64,000 nucleotides of DNA, taken from positions 47,463,888 to 47,527,887 of the forward strand of contig CM053269.1 in assembly GCA_028583415.1 (NCBI GenBank), written 5' to 3'. This document shows, piece after piece, positions 33,663-45,084 of the stretch; the stretch's first letter is position 1, and every line of letters starts with the position of its first letter. The notes under the pieces were generated by a model. The model saw nothing but the letters and a program-made list of their open reading frames with translations. It had not been told where the DNA came from and ran no database searches. The position numbers and the translations under genes are program-made. This DNA comes from Protea cynaroides. Its lineage: Eukaryota > Streptophyta > Magnoliopsida > Proteales > Proteaceae.

Positions 33663-35879
33663 TGTCACACCCCAATTATGGTTGAACCAGAAGTGTAATT
33701 AAACCATTAATAAACCACGGCTCAAATCAGGATCAAGAAAAACAGTACCAACATTCAAATCAATACATTCAACCATAATCAGAATATATAAATAATAGTG
33801 GAAGTCTTTATTAATGAACTGATAATCTAAATGATAATAACAAAAACATAAATAATATCTTATTTCAATTATCTCAATAACCAAAACATAAATAATATAT
33901 TATTACAAACTTATAAATCCATAGAAAATAACGAATAACCTAGAGATAAACACAATAGAGATACTTGCATTAAGAATCATGTTCGTTCTCCATCGACTGA
34001 ACATCAAGAGCTATCATTCACCCATATGAAGGCGCATTAATGTAGTATTCAACAGTAGTACCTGCATCATCAACTAAAAATGAAACGATATCGTTGGGTA
34101 AGCTCACAACTTAGCTCAGTGAGAAAAAAAAAAAAAAAAACATGCAGGAAGCAATATGCATGAGATAACATTAAATCATTGGGTCTGGTAAATTTGCAAA
34201 GTGCTATGGTAAGGATACGCTACAACCATACCTCCATACACGAGAGTGTGAGCACACCCACTGGTTATGCTCAAAACGAAACTGTCGTTGCCCCACAACA
34301 CTCACTATAAGATAGAGATAGAGCTAGAGCCTAATGGTAGGCTGCAACCAAACCATCAGCCCCCCCCCATCGATACCCTACATCGTACCAATACGTACAC
34401 CCCTACTAGCGAGGGCTTGCAAACTGAGATTCGTCACTAACCAATCCTAGATGTCATCACAAGTGTATCCATGGCCCTACCCCAGCACCCTTCAATACGA
34501 AATAAAGATAAAGCTAAAGCCTGATGATAAGGCTATCGCCAACATCGCCAGCACCCCCTGATACCCTGCCTCGTATTAAGCACACTAAGATAGACTGCGA
34601 TACGACGATGTCAGTGTGATAAATGGTCCAAGGCTCCAACCTCTTTCCACTCAACACACCAACCACATACAAGCACATGCCTATCATCAATCTCATCATA
34701 ACATAAATAAATATGCATGAACAGTAAATAGAAATATTGGATGACATGTTATATGCACAATACATAGCCCATCATCAATACACAAAGTAGTTTGATTATT
34801 AGCCAATTAGTTTGGGGTATTGCCCCTCACCTATTGAGTGATGTTTGATACTTTTTGCGATGTTGAAACTAGCCTTGTTTGCTTACAAATCCTAGACAAA
34901 TAATAGGATGAATTTAGGTTTAATTTTGACAGTTTACTATTCTCTGGATTGACTGTCCGGAGTGGCAAAAAGCCCCTCCAAAGATTTTCTGGTGGCACTA
35001 TCCGATGTGACAGTAGGCACGCTGGACATCCCACCAGTTAACTCTGAGATACTTCCCGAAGTTGACCAGTGGCATCACCGGTGGCACTATATGTCCCACC
35101 GGTGTGAGTTGACCAGTGTGACCTATTGTCCCACTGGAGAACATATCGGACATTGTCTAGGTTGTGTATCTGTCTGCCTTTTCTTTTGAGTCGATTCTTC
35201 GACTTGTTTTAGGGTTTATATTCCATCATTAGATGGTCGAAAACATGTTAGGGTTAGGTCCTTCATTGATATCATAGTTACTATGTCTTCCAAACTGTAA
35301 GGGTTCTTCGTGATGAACCATGTAATAACCCCATGTCTGATCATGCTGTTAAAATTAACCCACGATCATTAGTGGCCATGGCTTCAATCCACACACACCC
35401 TAAACCTCTACAGGAATGAGGGGGACTTACCATTAGTCTCGTGATGGCGATGGTGGAAACCGAAGGTAAGTGCACAACCTTCTCTTATTCCACAAACTTC
35501 TTTTTCTCCACGACTTCTTCCTCAATTCTCTCTCAACTTTAAGGTTGTATAATGAGAGAGAATGGGAAAGTTAAGCTTTTATATAAAGGGTAACATCCTA
35601 TTGTGAATCCACTTTCGTTTAGGAGAGTAGTCCACACAAACTAGGAAACTTTCCTATCCTCATACTCAATTATGTGCTTGTCAGATCGCATGTGTAGCAA
35701 AGGCCGTGCGACTGGCCATGCCCAACTAGTCAGACCAGACAAAGTTAAAGTTGCGAGTATTCATACCTGTAACACGTGGCTTGTCATCTAACCGTCTCTT
35801 TTGGTCTAATTATGATGGGAAGACCTACCACTACACATTAACCCATGTTAAACCAGGTTCATGGAGTGCAAGTCTTACA
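33663..35879 (-). mobile_element. Ty3/gypsy LTR (~2.2 kb), minus strand
   Basis: On the plus strand the segment runs TGTCACACCCC ... AGTCTTACA (TG..CA termini). Directly beyond 35879 the minus strand reads a purine tract, AAAGGGAGGGGAGT, which is the polypurine tract expected just before a 3' LTR of an element transcribed on the minus strand. Then comes its integrase tail (36043-36700). Only this one LTR is present; the other end of the element was cut off by MULE element 3. The start at 33663 interrupts a copy of the 591-bp repeat. The boundaries are inferred from the termini and tract, because there is no second LTR to align. Confidence 0.65.
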
Positions 35880-36042
35880 ACTCCCCTCCCTTTAAAAAGA
35901 AATCTCATCATCTAAATTTGAATGTACCTTCCAAATCAAATAGATGAGGATATTCCTTTCGCATTGTGGCTTCTTCTTTCTAGGTGATCCCTTCCATGTC
36001 TTGGCTTCTCCAAGTTACTTTGACATAAAAGCTATCCCGATT

Positions 36043-36700
36043 TCATAATCGTTGTACATTTTGACTTGTGATCTCAGCTGACACAACTTCGAATGTATGT
36101 TCCCCTGTGAGATTTGGAGGATCTGCAGTCAATATGTGGGATGAATCTCTGATGTACTTCTTCAGTAGGGAAACATGAAATATATTATGCACACTCGACA
36201 TTGATGGTGGTAGTGCAAGTTGGTATGCCACCTTGCCACGTCTTGCTAGAATCTTATAGGGTCCCACATATATAGGGCACAATTTCCCTTTCTTACCAAA
36301 CCGTTTCAAGCCTCTCATAGGTGATATTTTCAAAAACACTTTGTCACCGACAACGAACTCAAGGTCTCAGCATCTGTTATCCGTGTAGTTCTTCAGTTGG
36401 ACTTGAGCTGTCTTTACTCTCTCTTTGATCTTATCCACCACTAGACAAATTTCTTCAACAAATTCTGGCCCAGCAATTATTCTTTCACCAACCTCGTTCC
36501 AAAACAGAGGTGTCTGACATTTCTATCGTACAATGCTTTGTATGGGAACATCTAAATGGTAGCTTGATAGTTGTTGTTGTAAGCAAACTCAATCAGTGAC
36601 AACTTTTCATCCCAAACTCCTTTGAAATCAATTGCAGAGACTCGGAGCATTTCTTTTATACTGAGTAAGAGAGCTTTTAAGATTCAACAAAAAATAAATA
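36043..36700 (-). pseudogene. Ty3/gypsy integrase C-terminal remnant
   Basis: The minus strand shows, in order: ETPLFWNEVGERIIAGPEF-like sequence with frame breaks, VDKIKERVKTAQVQLKNYTD, FVVGDKVFLKISPMRGLKRF, GKLCPIYVGPYKILARRGKV, AYQLALPPSMSSVHNIFHVS and LLKKYIRDSSHIL. This is the conserved integrase C-terminal module (GDKVFLK, GPYKI, HNIFHVS) of plant gypsy polyproteins. The frame 36339-36043 is open for 98 codons; upstream parts have stops. Everything N-terminal (RT, RNase H, integrase core) is missing. The gypsy identity is secure. Confidence 0.88.
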
Positions 36701-37596
36701 AATAAATAAATTTTTTCACTTAATATTTTTCTTGGGTAAATTACTCATACCACCCCTGAGGTATGTGTTTATTGCAGAGAGAGACCCTAAAATTGAAAAC
36801 AATTACATATATTACCCCTTTGACTGATTTAGACCATTCTACCCTTATTGTATTTACCAACAAAAAGGAAGAAAAATCATTTTGACCTTTTCAAAAAAGA
36901 GAAAGATGTAATTACAACAATTACCCCTAAAACTCTTAAATAAAAACCAGTCCCACACTCTTCTTCTCCGTTGGACTACTTCGTTATTTTGACTGCGTCG
37001 TCGGATTTTACACTATCTTCGTCTTCGGAAATGATGAGATTTCCGACCAATTGCCTTCATTATGTTTAACGTCGAGTAGCCTTAGGAATTTGTCTTATTT
37101 CAAGGTCCAACATTAATTATGTTCTCTCCTAATCCATTGACAAAAAATAAGACAAAAATGTGCATGTCTATTGTCTCTACTGCTTCCTTTTTTCTTCTCC
37201 TGACGATAATACTACCACTTCGTAATAAACTTGACGTCCACTCCTAAGACAAAGTAGAAAATTAAAAAGAGGAGTTCCCAAAATATGTTTTAGATTAGAC
37301 ACCTCATATGCAACTCAACTCAACTAAACCTTTTCCCACGACCCAGACGAGCATCCCAGTGAAAATGCCTAAAAAAAAAAACTCCGACTGTAACCACCCC
37401 TGCTACCGCCCCGGCTATTGCTTACAGTGTTGGTTGTGGCAGGAAGAGCACTTACTGGTCTTTTATGGTTTCGAAGAGTTTGAAATTGAACCAAAAGGAG
37501 CTAGGGTTGGAGGTGGGAGATCAGAAGAATTAACCATTGGGGTAAAAGGAAGTTGGTTGAGGGGAGGGCGAACCATGCGGAGAAGTAGATACTCTC

Positions 37597-37962
37597 TGTT
37601 ACATCTTAGTCCCACATTGGTTATACCAAAGCTGAGTGGGAGTTAATATGTTCTTGGCAACCCTCTCCTGATCAGCCGGTTTTGAGGGATGAGAACCAAG
37701 ATCGTATCAATTTGGTGCTTTCATTGACCCACTCACGCGCAGGGCTTTTCGAAGTGGAGGTACCGTGGAAAGGGCTACCTGGGTGAGGCCAGAGTGAAAG
37801 CCGCCTCAAGGGCCAGCCGCCGGGACGTCAGCTGTGAAGGGTGGGGGAATGTTACATCTTAGTCCCACATTGGTTATACCAAAGTTGAGTGGGAGTTAAT
37901 ATGTTCTTGGCAACCCTCTTATGATAAGCCGGTTTTGAGGGATGAGAACCAAGATCGTATCA
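37597..37962 (+). mobile_element. TRIM retrotransposon (366 bp)
   Basis: Two 113-bp LTRs, 37597-37709 and 37850-37962, both TGTTACATCTTAG ... GATCGTATCA, differ at four positions by my count. The 140-bp interior begins with ATTTGGTGCTTTCATTGA (a primer-binding-site position, not the usual initiator-Met type) and ends with the purine tract GAAGGGTGGGGGAA directly before the second LTR. The flanks CTCTC (37592-37596) and CTATC (37963-37967) are a 5-bp duplication with one mismatch. There are no coding regions, as expected for a terminal-repeat retrotransposon in miniature. Confidence 0.9.
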
Positions 37963-38243
37963 CTATCCTCCCCGAGGCCCCCGACTCTTAAATTAGTGGA
38001 ATCGTTGAGTGCAGACTCTCTACCCTGAGGCCCCCGACTGCCCCAAATGAGCCACGATGGGCAACTGATCATTGTACGCTTTATTGAGCTGAAATATAAA
38101 TTCGCTCGTTCAAAGGGACTCGACGGAAATTCCCTTATCAAATTTTGGATTCACAGTCTCGAAGAAACCTGATTTCCAATTAACAACGCACTCTTTCTCT
38201 CTCTCTTTGAGTCCTTGCCTTGCCTTGGAGAGTGAGTACAAAC

Positions 38244-38350
38244 ATGGCGACCAGTACCACTGTGAGAAGAGCTCTGTTGTGCCTCCGCCAAACCATATAC
38301 TCAACAGCCCTTCCTTATTGCCAGACTTCAAATGTCGTCGCTCCTTTTAG
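38244..38350 (+). pseudogene. Captured first exon with mitochondrial-presequence-like start
   Basis: A 35-codon frame begins MATSTTVRRALLCLRQTIYS and ends SNVVAPF before TAG. The Arg/Ser/Ala-rich, acid-free composition resembles a plant mitochondrial targeting peptide. The last bases CCTTTTAG|GTCATAA could be an exon end with a GT donor, so TAG may fall at the splice site. A CT-rich leader precedes it. It lies in MULE element 3; the parent protein is not identified. Confidence 0.4.
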
Positions 38351-38945
38351 GTCATAAATTTTAAGTTTGTTAATCCACAGCTTTGGTCGCCATCTCCTTG
38401 TTAATTTGTTGTCCTTCAATTTTTTTCTTTCTCACTGGTTAGAGGTCTCACTTGGGTTCGGTTTCTCGTTGTTATTCTGATACCCAGTAGTTCAACATTG
38501 ATCTTTCCAACGAAGAAAGTAGAAGGCGTATCCTTAACAGGTTCTTCTATATCTTCTTCAATTACCCTAAATGAAGAGTTGAAGCACCACCATTCCAAAC
38601 CGTGTACCTTTGTACTCCCCTGAGTCGAAGCAGACAAGCCCACAAACATGAAATCTTGGACAAAGAAGAGGAGCGACGGAGAAGAGAGGTGAACCACTCG
38701 TCGATTTGGGGATTTGGGGATTTAGGGCTTTACAAAAGAAAAGAGTAAAGGTAAAAGCCTAATTTCGTCCTTTTACAATACCCATAAGGGTATTTTGGAC
38801 ATTAAAATGTTTAATCATGTCAGCATTTGTGGGTCTTTGTGTAACAAGGTTTGAGATTTAGAGGTAGTATGTGTAATTGTAATCTACTTTAGGGTCTCTC
38901 TCCAATAAATACATACCTCAGGGGTAGTATGAGTAATTTACAATT

Positions 38946-40620
38946 AATGAATGCTCGTAACGGGATATCTACATGATATGTAAGGGAATGACATTTTATT
39001 GACAATCAGACGGAGCGTGGAGCATCTCAATTGTTTGTTATCGCGGACTGCATCATCCGCAATCCATTTCCACTACACCTCTCTCTAGTCGCTTGATGCT
39101 GCAACCCACTGCTCATTGCTTCTCCCTACCCTCTCTCTCCTGCGTTCATTGGCAGAGACCTTTTGACTCAAGTATCCCCATCGTCACCTTTGGCCCTTGT
39201 CGCCACCAGCCCCTCCTCCTAGTCTTGCTTCCTCTTCCAACACTAGCTACCACAGTTAAATCCTTCTAACACTAGGCGATAGCGGATTATTTAATAATAA
39301 AGGAGCTTGGGAGGAGATCGAGTCTCAAAGAAATATTGGAGGGAAAGATCTTTCAAAGATACGATATTCATCGGGGTATACCCAACTCTTTTTTTCCCCC
39401 TTTTTCTCACTCTCTTGCTCACTCTCTTGTTCCATATAGTGCAAGAGAGTGAATAACTCTTAATGTTTAACCAAAAAAATAAAAATAAAAATAGAATTTA
39501 AGGTTTTTAGTTTTATTTTCTTTTAATGGAACAAATAGTAAATGCTGGTGAAGGGATATCTACATGATATGTAATGGAATATCATTTTAGTGACAATTAG
39601 ATGGAGCGTGGTGCATCTCAATCGTTCGATATCGTTGCCCTGCATCATTCGCGAACCATTTCCATTACAACTCTCTCTACCTGCTTGATGCTGCAACCCA
39701 CCACTCATTGCATCTCCCTACACTCTCTCTCATGCGTTCATTGGCAGAAACCTTTCGACGCAAGTATCCGCATCATCACCTTTGGCTCTCATAGCCATTG
39801 GCCCTTGTCGCCACCAGCCCCCTCCTTCTAGTCCCACTTCCTCTTCCAACGCTAGCTACTACAATTGAATCCTTTCAACATTATGCGATAACAGATTGTT
39901 CAATAAAGGGGTCGGGGAGGAGATAGAGTGTCAAATAAATATTCGAGGGAAAGATCTTTCAAAGATATGATACTCACCCAAGTAGACCCAACTTTTTCCC
40001 TTTCTCACTCTTTTGTTCTTTAGGGAGTAAGGGAGTAAATAGCTTTTAGGGTTTTTTGTTTTTTGTTTTTTTTTTTTGTTTTTTTTTTTTGGGTTGGGGG
40101 GGGGGGAATTGGGACAAATAGTAAATGCTAGTGAGAGGATCTCTGCATGATACGTAATGGAATCTTATACGCTAGCATTTATTGACAATTAGATGGAACC
40201 TGAAGCGTCTTAGTTGTTCGTTACCGTTACCTTGCATCATCTGCGATCCACTACCATTGCACCCCACTCTCTTTCTCTACCAACTTGACATTGCAACCCA
40301 CTACTCATTGTAAAGACCTTTCGATGCAAGTATCCCCATCGTTACCTTTGGCACTCATCGCTATTGGCCTTCATCACCACTAACCCCTTTTTTTAGTCCT
40401 ACTCTCTAGAGAAATTATACCTCCACAATCTTTTTTCGTCTTCTTTTGGTAAATACCTCATCAATCAATAATCGGGCTAAACAATGACATGATTTACAGC
40501 TCTTATAAGTAAGCAATATTTATTTATTTATTATGGAAAATTATGCACTCAGTGGTAGGGTATAATGGAATCTCGAACTCTAGCATCTTATCGACCGTTG
40601 GATAGGATTTAAGGCATCTT
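38946..40620. repeat. Degenerate tandem array, ~591-bp period
   Basis: The block GACAATCAGACGGAGCG and its variants occur at 39001, 39592 and 40184 (spacings 591 and 592), with a fourth diverged copy near 40599. Each full unit also carries a GGGATATCTACATGATATG block, CTACAACCCAC..CTCATTG, GGCAGAGACCTTT-like and TCATCGCC..TTGGCC blocks, and (units 1 and 2) GGGAAAGATCTTTCAAAGAT. No gene is seen. A separate, interrupted copy lies at 32640-33662. Confidence 0.85.
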
Positions 40621-40959
40621 AGCAGTTCATTGCAGCTATCACTACATCATTTGTCATTTACTACCGCTCTAACGTGGCTTTCCCCTCCTCCTCCACCCCA
40701 CCACCTTTTTTCCTCCAACCCCACACACACCCTTCCACCACATTCATTGATTGGTTGTAGACAATACACTTCGATGATCCCTCTGATCAAACTTGAGACT
40801 GCCATCACATACGATGATATCGATTTCTTGCTTTTTTTAGCAGATCCACCACCGCAATAACAATGTGGCTCTGTACATCTCTCACTTCTTCTTGATGTTG
40901 GTTATGAACTTAGGCTATGTTGGGAAGCCAATGAAAAGAGAAGAAAATAAAGACTAAAA

Positions 40960-41400
40960 AGGTAATGATGAAATAACACAACAAAATCAAAGTCTTATCC
41001 CAACTAAATAAGATTGGCTACATAGATCCTAATCTTCCAATCAGATATTTTTTCAATCATGTTTGATACAAGGTCTAAGTTATACACATATTTTCTCACC
41101 ACCTATCCTATAGCCGTTTTAAGTTCGCCCCACGGTTCATTTAGTTACTCATTCAATTTGAATCAAATCTCTCATTCGCACCGGAAAGGCTGCAAGGCCT
41201 TTGTTGAACATGGCTATGCCATATCAAACGATTTTTCTTTTAGCTTTTCATGTATCAGAGCTATTCCAAAAAATATCTATAATAAGAGCATTCCTTACTT
41301 TATCCTCCATAGCTTTGTCACACATTCATCCCAACATCCTCATTTTAGTGAGAATAGTTCACCTCCATGTACTTGTATCATCCCTGAGATCCCATCATCG
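40960..41400 (-). mobile_element. RTE-type LINE 3' remnant (minus strand)
   Basis: The minus strand ends with GTAGCCAATCTTATTTAGTTGGGATAAGACTTTG-like sequence, the conserved 3' end also seen in the plus-strand LINEs at 49180, 60440 and 62440. Upstream it translates in pieces to VRNALII.., RMRDLIQIE and other parts of the RTE C-terminus (compare RRSDLIQIEGSK in the copy at 48420). Many stops and frame breaks. Confidence 0.65.
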
Positions 41401-41631
41401 TCCATATCTTGTAGGTTTCACACCACATCGACATTGTTTGAATCCGAGTTATATTGAAGAGTTACGTTCCAGTCAAACTTTGTTTGAAGTATGCGAATGT
41501 TGTTTAAAATCATATCAATGAAAATAATATTTTGGACATTAAAAAAAAAAAAAATTCATCTACACCCCATTAAGGATTGCTAACATCATCTACACCCGCA
41601 AGAATGCAAAAACATCACCTAGGTCCACTTA

Positions 41632-42354
41632 TGGCCCGTTTGATAAAACTTCTGCTTATGGATTCTGGATTCTGGTTCAAATTTGGATTCTACTCCAAGC
41701 TACTCCAGGATTATTTTGGAGTAAAAACTTGTTTGATAACGCAATTATAAAATGGATTCTAGAGCATTTTTTTATTAGAAATACGTTTGATAACACACTA
41801 TCCCCCTAATCGAAGTCTAGAAAAACAATCATGGTAGTGGTGAGTGGTGGTAGTGGGTGGTGGCGGTGGTGGGTGGTGGTGGTGGGTAATGGCAATGGTG
41901 GTGGGTGGTGGAGGTGGCGGCGACGGTGATGGCGGTGATGGCGGTGGGTGGTGGTGGTGGTGGTGATGGCAGTGGTGGCGGTGGCGGTGGCGGTGGCGAT
42001 GGTGGTGGGTGGTGGCGGTGACGGCGGTAGAGGGTGGTGGCGGCGACGGCGGTGGTGGTGGGTGGTGGCGGCGACGACGGTGGTGGTGGGTGGTGGCTGT
42101 GGTGGGTGGTGGTGGTGGTCAAGTGAGAGTCAAGTGAAAGTTGACTCTTTTCTTTCTTTCAAAAAGTTGATCCAACAGTTTGGAGCAAGTATTTATGACT
42201 CCAAAATTTTAGATTCTGGAGCCATTTTGAATCCGGTTCACTCTGTGGGAGTTGGAATTCAACCAGACTTATCAAACGTACTTCTACTCCAAAATGGCTC
42301 CCTGATAGTCAGAATCCATAGAATCCAGAAGTAGAAGTTTTATCAAACATGCCC
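41632..42354. mobile_element. PIF/Harbinger-like MITE with GGTGG tract, copy 2
   Basis: The ends TGGCCCGTTTGATAAAACTT and (reversed right) GGGCATGTTTGATAAAACTT are the inverted repeats. TTA at 41629-41631 and 42355-42357 is the target duplication. The paralogous unbroken site in MULE element 1 (AGGTCCACTTAACTGACGG at 5210-5228) has a single TTA, confirming both the insertion and its exact borders. The core 41830-42120 is GGTGG-rich, as in copy 1. Confidence 0.93.
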
Positions 42355-42804
42355 TTAACTGACGAAAATCACTAAAATTATTGAAATACATTTTTACCCC
42401 TCATATTATAAATTGAAAAACTAAAAAATTATGTTGATTTACTAATTTGTCCTTCAAATCAAACTTATATTTTCTCTCCCTCTTTCGTTTTCACTCTATC
42501 GTGTTCACTCTTTCCCATCCTTTCGTTTTCACTCAGCCAAGCCCTAAGTTGGAGTCACTGTGATGAGCTCCCTCACCAGCGACAATGACCTCCCTCATCA
42601 CTCAACTCATCGTCAACACCTCTCGATTGAAAGCCACCAAAAAGAGGGTTCTGGGGATTGACAATATTAGGGGGAGGGGAAGTTCCAAAAGAGGCGGATT
42701 ACTAATATCAGGGAAAAAAAGAGAAGGAAAGTTAGGAAAAGAAAATGCTGCTTAGCACGAATAGAGGAAATTCGCCTTGTTGGCACTTGTAAAAAATAAG
42801 AAAC

Positions 42805-43053
42805 TCACCACCATCGCCGCCATATCTGTTGATGAAGTTCATTAAAATGATCAATCGATTTCACAAATGCTGATTTAATGGCAATAATGATCTGGGGATG
42901 CAATGGAGCCCGTTTTAGAGACTCCTTGATTTGTTGGATTGTTATACCCTGTTTGTGAAGCACTTCCATCATCTTATCCTGCAAAGAAATAACTACGTAC
43001 ATTGACAAGATTGAATCAATAACGCAAACAATCTCTCCCCCGATGCCAAGCAT
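42805..43053 (-). pseudogene. Captured exon-like fragment, family not recognised
   Basis: A minus-strand frame of 82 codons contains QDKMMEVLHKQGITIQQIKE, SLKRAPLHPQIIIAIKSAFV and KSIDHFNELHQQIW. The composition and helix-like heptads look like genuine protein, not a random frame, but I do not recognise the family. It sits inside MULE element 4, so it is probably a captured exon. No splice-linked partner was identified. Confidence 0.45.
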
Positions 43054-43744
43054 CCAAACGAGTTTCCCATTTTCTTATTTTCTATTCTCTCTTACAATAA
43101 TCTCTTCTTCCTATACTTCCCTCTCCCCCTTCTCTCCTACTTAATCAATCATTTCACAAGCAAGCACGCGAAAACACAAGCAGGCAAAGCTAGCTACTGA
43201 ACAAACTTCACTAACACATCCACAGAATAACAGAAAGGGAGGGGAAAGGCGAAAGAGAAGGAAAAGAGAGGTATAGGAGGAGGAGAAGAAGCGTGAGCTT
43301 TGTCACCTTCAAAACAAATCCGAAAGGGAAATCCAGACAAATGTTATAATCACCCAAACTTAACAAGAATCAAACAGTTCAACCATGTAAACACTGATTC
43401 AGTATATCGGGGAATTCATCAATTTCTCTTTGGTCAGTTACAAGTTGTTGCCGCCCATTTCTTTGGTGATCAGTTATGTGAAGGAAAATGTAGGAAAAAA
43501 GCGAATAGAAAGGCCGTAAAACAGGAAATCAAAAACCTAAAACCATAAACGATGTGAGGGATGAATATTGAGGTTTCTCCTTTTAGTGATTCGTTGATTT
43601 GCTTTTGATATATTCTTAGAATCACAGTTCCCTTTATCTCTCTTTGTCTTTCATTATCTTCATTACTCGATTAATCGAAAACTAAAGATAATTAAATGCA
43701 AGAGTTGTAGTGTGATGAGAAGAGAACCCAAGTTGAGAAATAGA

Positions 43745-43745
<1 letters not shown>

Positions 43746-43785
<40 letters not shown>
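43746..43785. repeat. (GA)n microsatellite
   Basis: About 40 bp of uninterrupted AG/GA dinucleotides inside MULE element 4. Confidence 0.95.
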
Positions 43786-43788
<3 letters not shown>

Positions 43789-44034
43789 GCAATGCACAAG
43801 TGGAAGATAAGGGTTTGGGTAAAGGGTATAATGGTCTTTTCAACTAGTTAAAAGGATACTATTGTCCATGAAGTATTCCAATGCAGCTGACATCAACATC
43901 TAATGAGAATCTTGTGACGGAGTGGATTTATTTGATTAGCACAGTAAAGTTTTTGGGTGGTAGGTGATGTTTTTGCAATCTCGTGGATATGGATGATGGT
44001 AGCAATCCTTAATGCGGTATAGACGAAATCTTTT

Positions 44035-45082
44035 ATTAAAAATATATATTTTGCCAGAGTTTTGATTTTTAATTATATTTTACTTTACTAAGATTTATTG
44101 AAATTTTAGATTAAAGAAAAAAAAAGCTAGTATTTCAAAATTAAAAATCGTCCCGCAATCCAAAATTCAATTTTTGTTCTTGAACTAAAAAGTAAAAGTT
44201 GACTTTTTATCTTTTTAGAATTTGAATTTTATACTATTTTAATTTGATTCAAATGGAATGTGTTTGCTTATTTATAAATAATATCTTAAATAAGCGAAAT
44301 ATAAAAATTAATAAATATTTATTTAAATGATATTAGTAATAAAAAAGTGCTGGCTAATTAACTCTAAATGCAATCCTCATGTTCCATTGTATATTGTCAT
44401 ACTATGATATAGTTTTTGTGTAAATCATTAAATGAATATGTTAAGAACGTTAAAAATGCATCACATGAAAAAATTGGAATAAAAAATCAAAATTTTTGGC
44501 TACCAAAATTGATTTCGAAACTTGCCAAAAAAATTTCAATGCTTTTGGCATGGCCGAAACTAGGCACTAGACCGAAATTTAAATCATTATTTTTTTTTGT
44601 CGAATAAATCGTTGATTTCATCATATAATAGTTTATTGTATCACTCGAATTTCAATATCTCTCTCATCCATTTCACAGTAATAATAGTTTATTGTCTCAA
44701 ATGAATTTCAATAACTCTCTCCTTCGTTTCAAGAGTTTTGTTCTCCTAATTATAAGACTTAAGTTAGGGATTTTCTCATTGACACCTCATAATTTTTTTT
44801 TAATTTACAATACAATTGTTTTCAATGACGATAAATTTATATCATTTCACATGTCTATTAAAAAAATAAAATATTAACCAATAACAACTGTTGACAATGA
44901 CATAATTATGGATCACTTTAAAAGTTCTTATAAAAATTCATTTTATCCTTAATTTTAAAACGCGTAGGAATAAGAAAAAAAAAACAATTAAATAAAAATG
45001 ATATGTTCTAAATACACATTTAGCACATTTAGATGTGTTATCCAACATTTCCAACTATCGACACCTCCTCCTACTAAAAAAA
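44035..45082. other. AT-rich intergenic DNA, no gene seen
   Basis: Very AT-rich sequence without recognisable coding or mobile features. Confidence 0.4.
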
Positions 45083-45084
45083 GG

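Larger units (their letters stand above)
36734..38943. mobile_element. MULE-like element 3 (TIR type B), with nested TRIM
   Basis: The left end GGGTAAATTACTCATACC and the right end (reversed GTAAATTACTCATACTACCC) are inverted repeats with similarity for ~80 bp, including CCCCTGAGGTATGT. This is the same TIR family as element 2. No matching 9-bp flank was found (left atttttctt, right ttaatgaat). Inside are a TRIM retrotransposon (37597-37962), a captured first-exon-like segment (38244-38350) and anonymous sequence. There is no transposase. It truncates a gypsy element on its left and abuts the 591-bp tandem array on its right. Confidence 0.75.
41547..44034. mobile_element. Pack-MULE-like element 4 (TIR type A)
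   Basis: The left end TTCATCTACACCCCATTAAG and the reversed right end TTTCGTCTATACCGCATTAAG belong to the TIR family of element 1, and the similarity includes GCAAAAACATCACCTA. The flanks ATTAAAAAA (41538-41546) and ATTAAAAAT (44035-44043) agree at 8 of 9 positions. The element is interrupted by a PIF/Harbinger-like MITE (41632-42354); without it the length is about 1.76 kb. It carries an exon-like segment at 42805-43053. There is no transposase. Confidence 0.75.

Noticed and set aside
36734..38943. A 9-bp target duplication for MULE element 3
   Set aside because: The flanks atttttctt and ttaatgaat do not match; the element abuts other insertions, so its original flank may have been lost.
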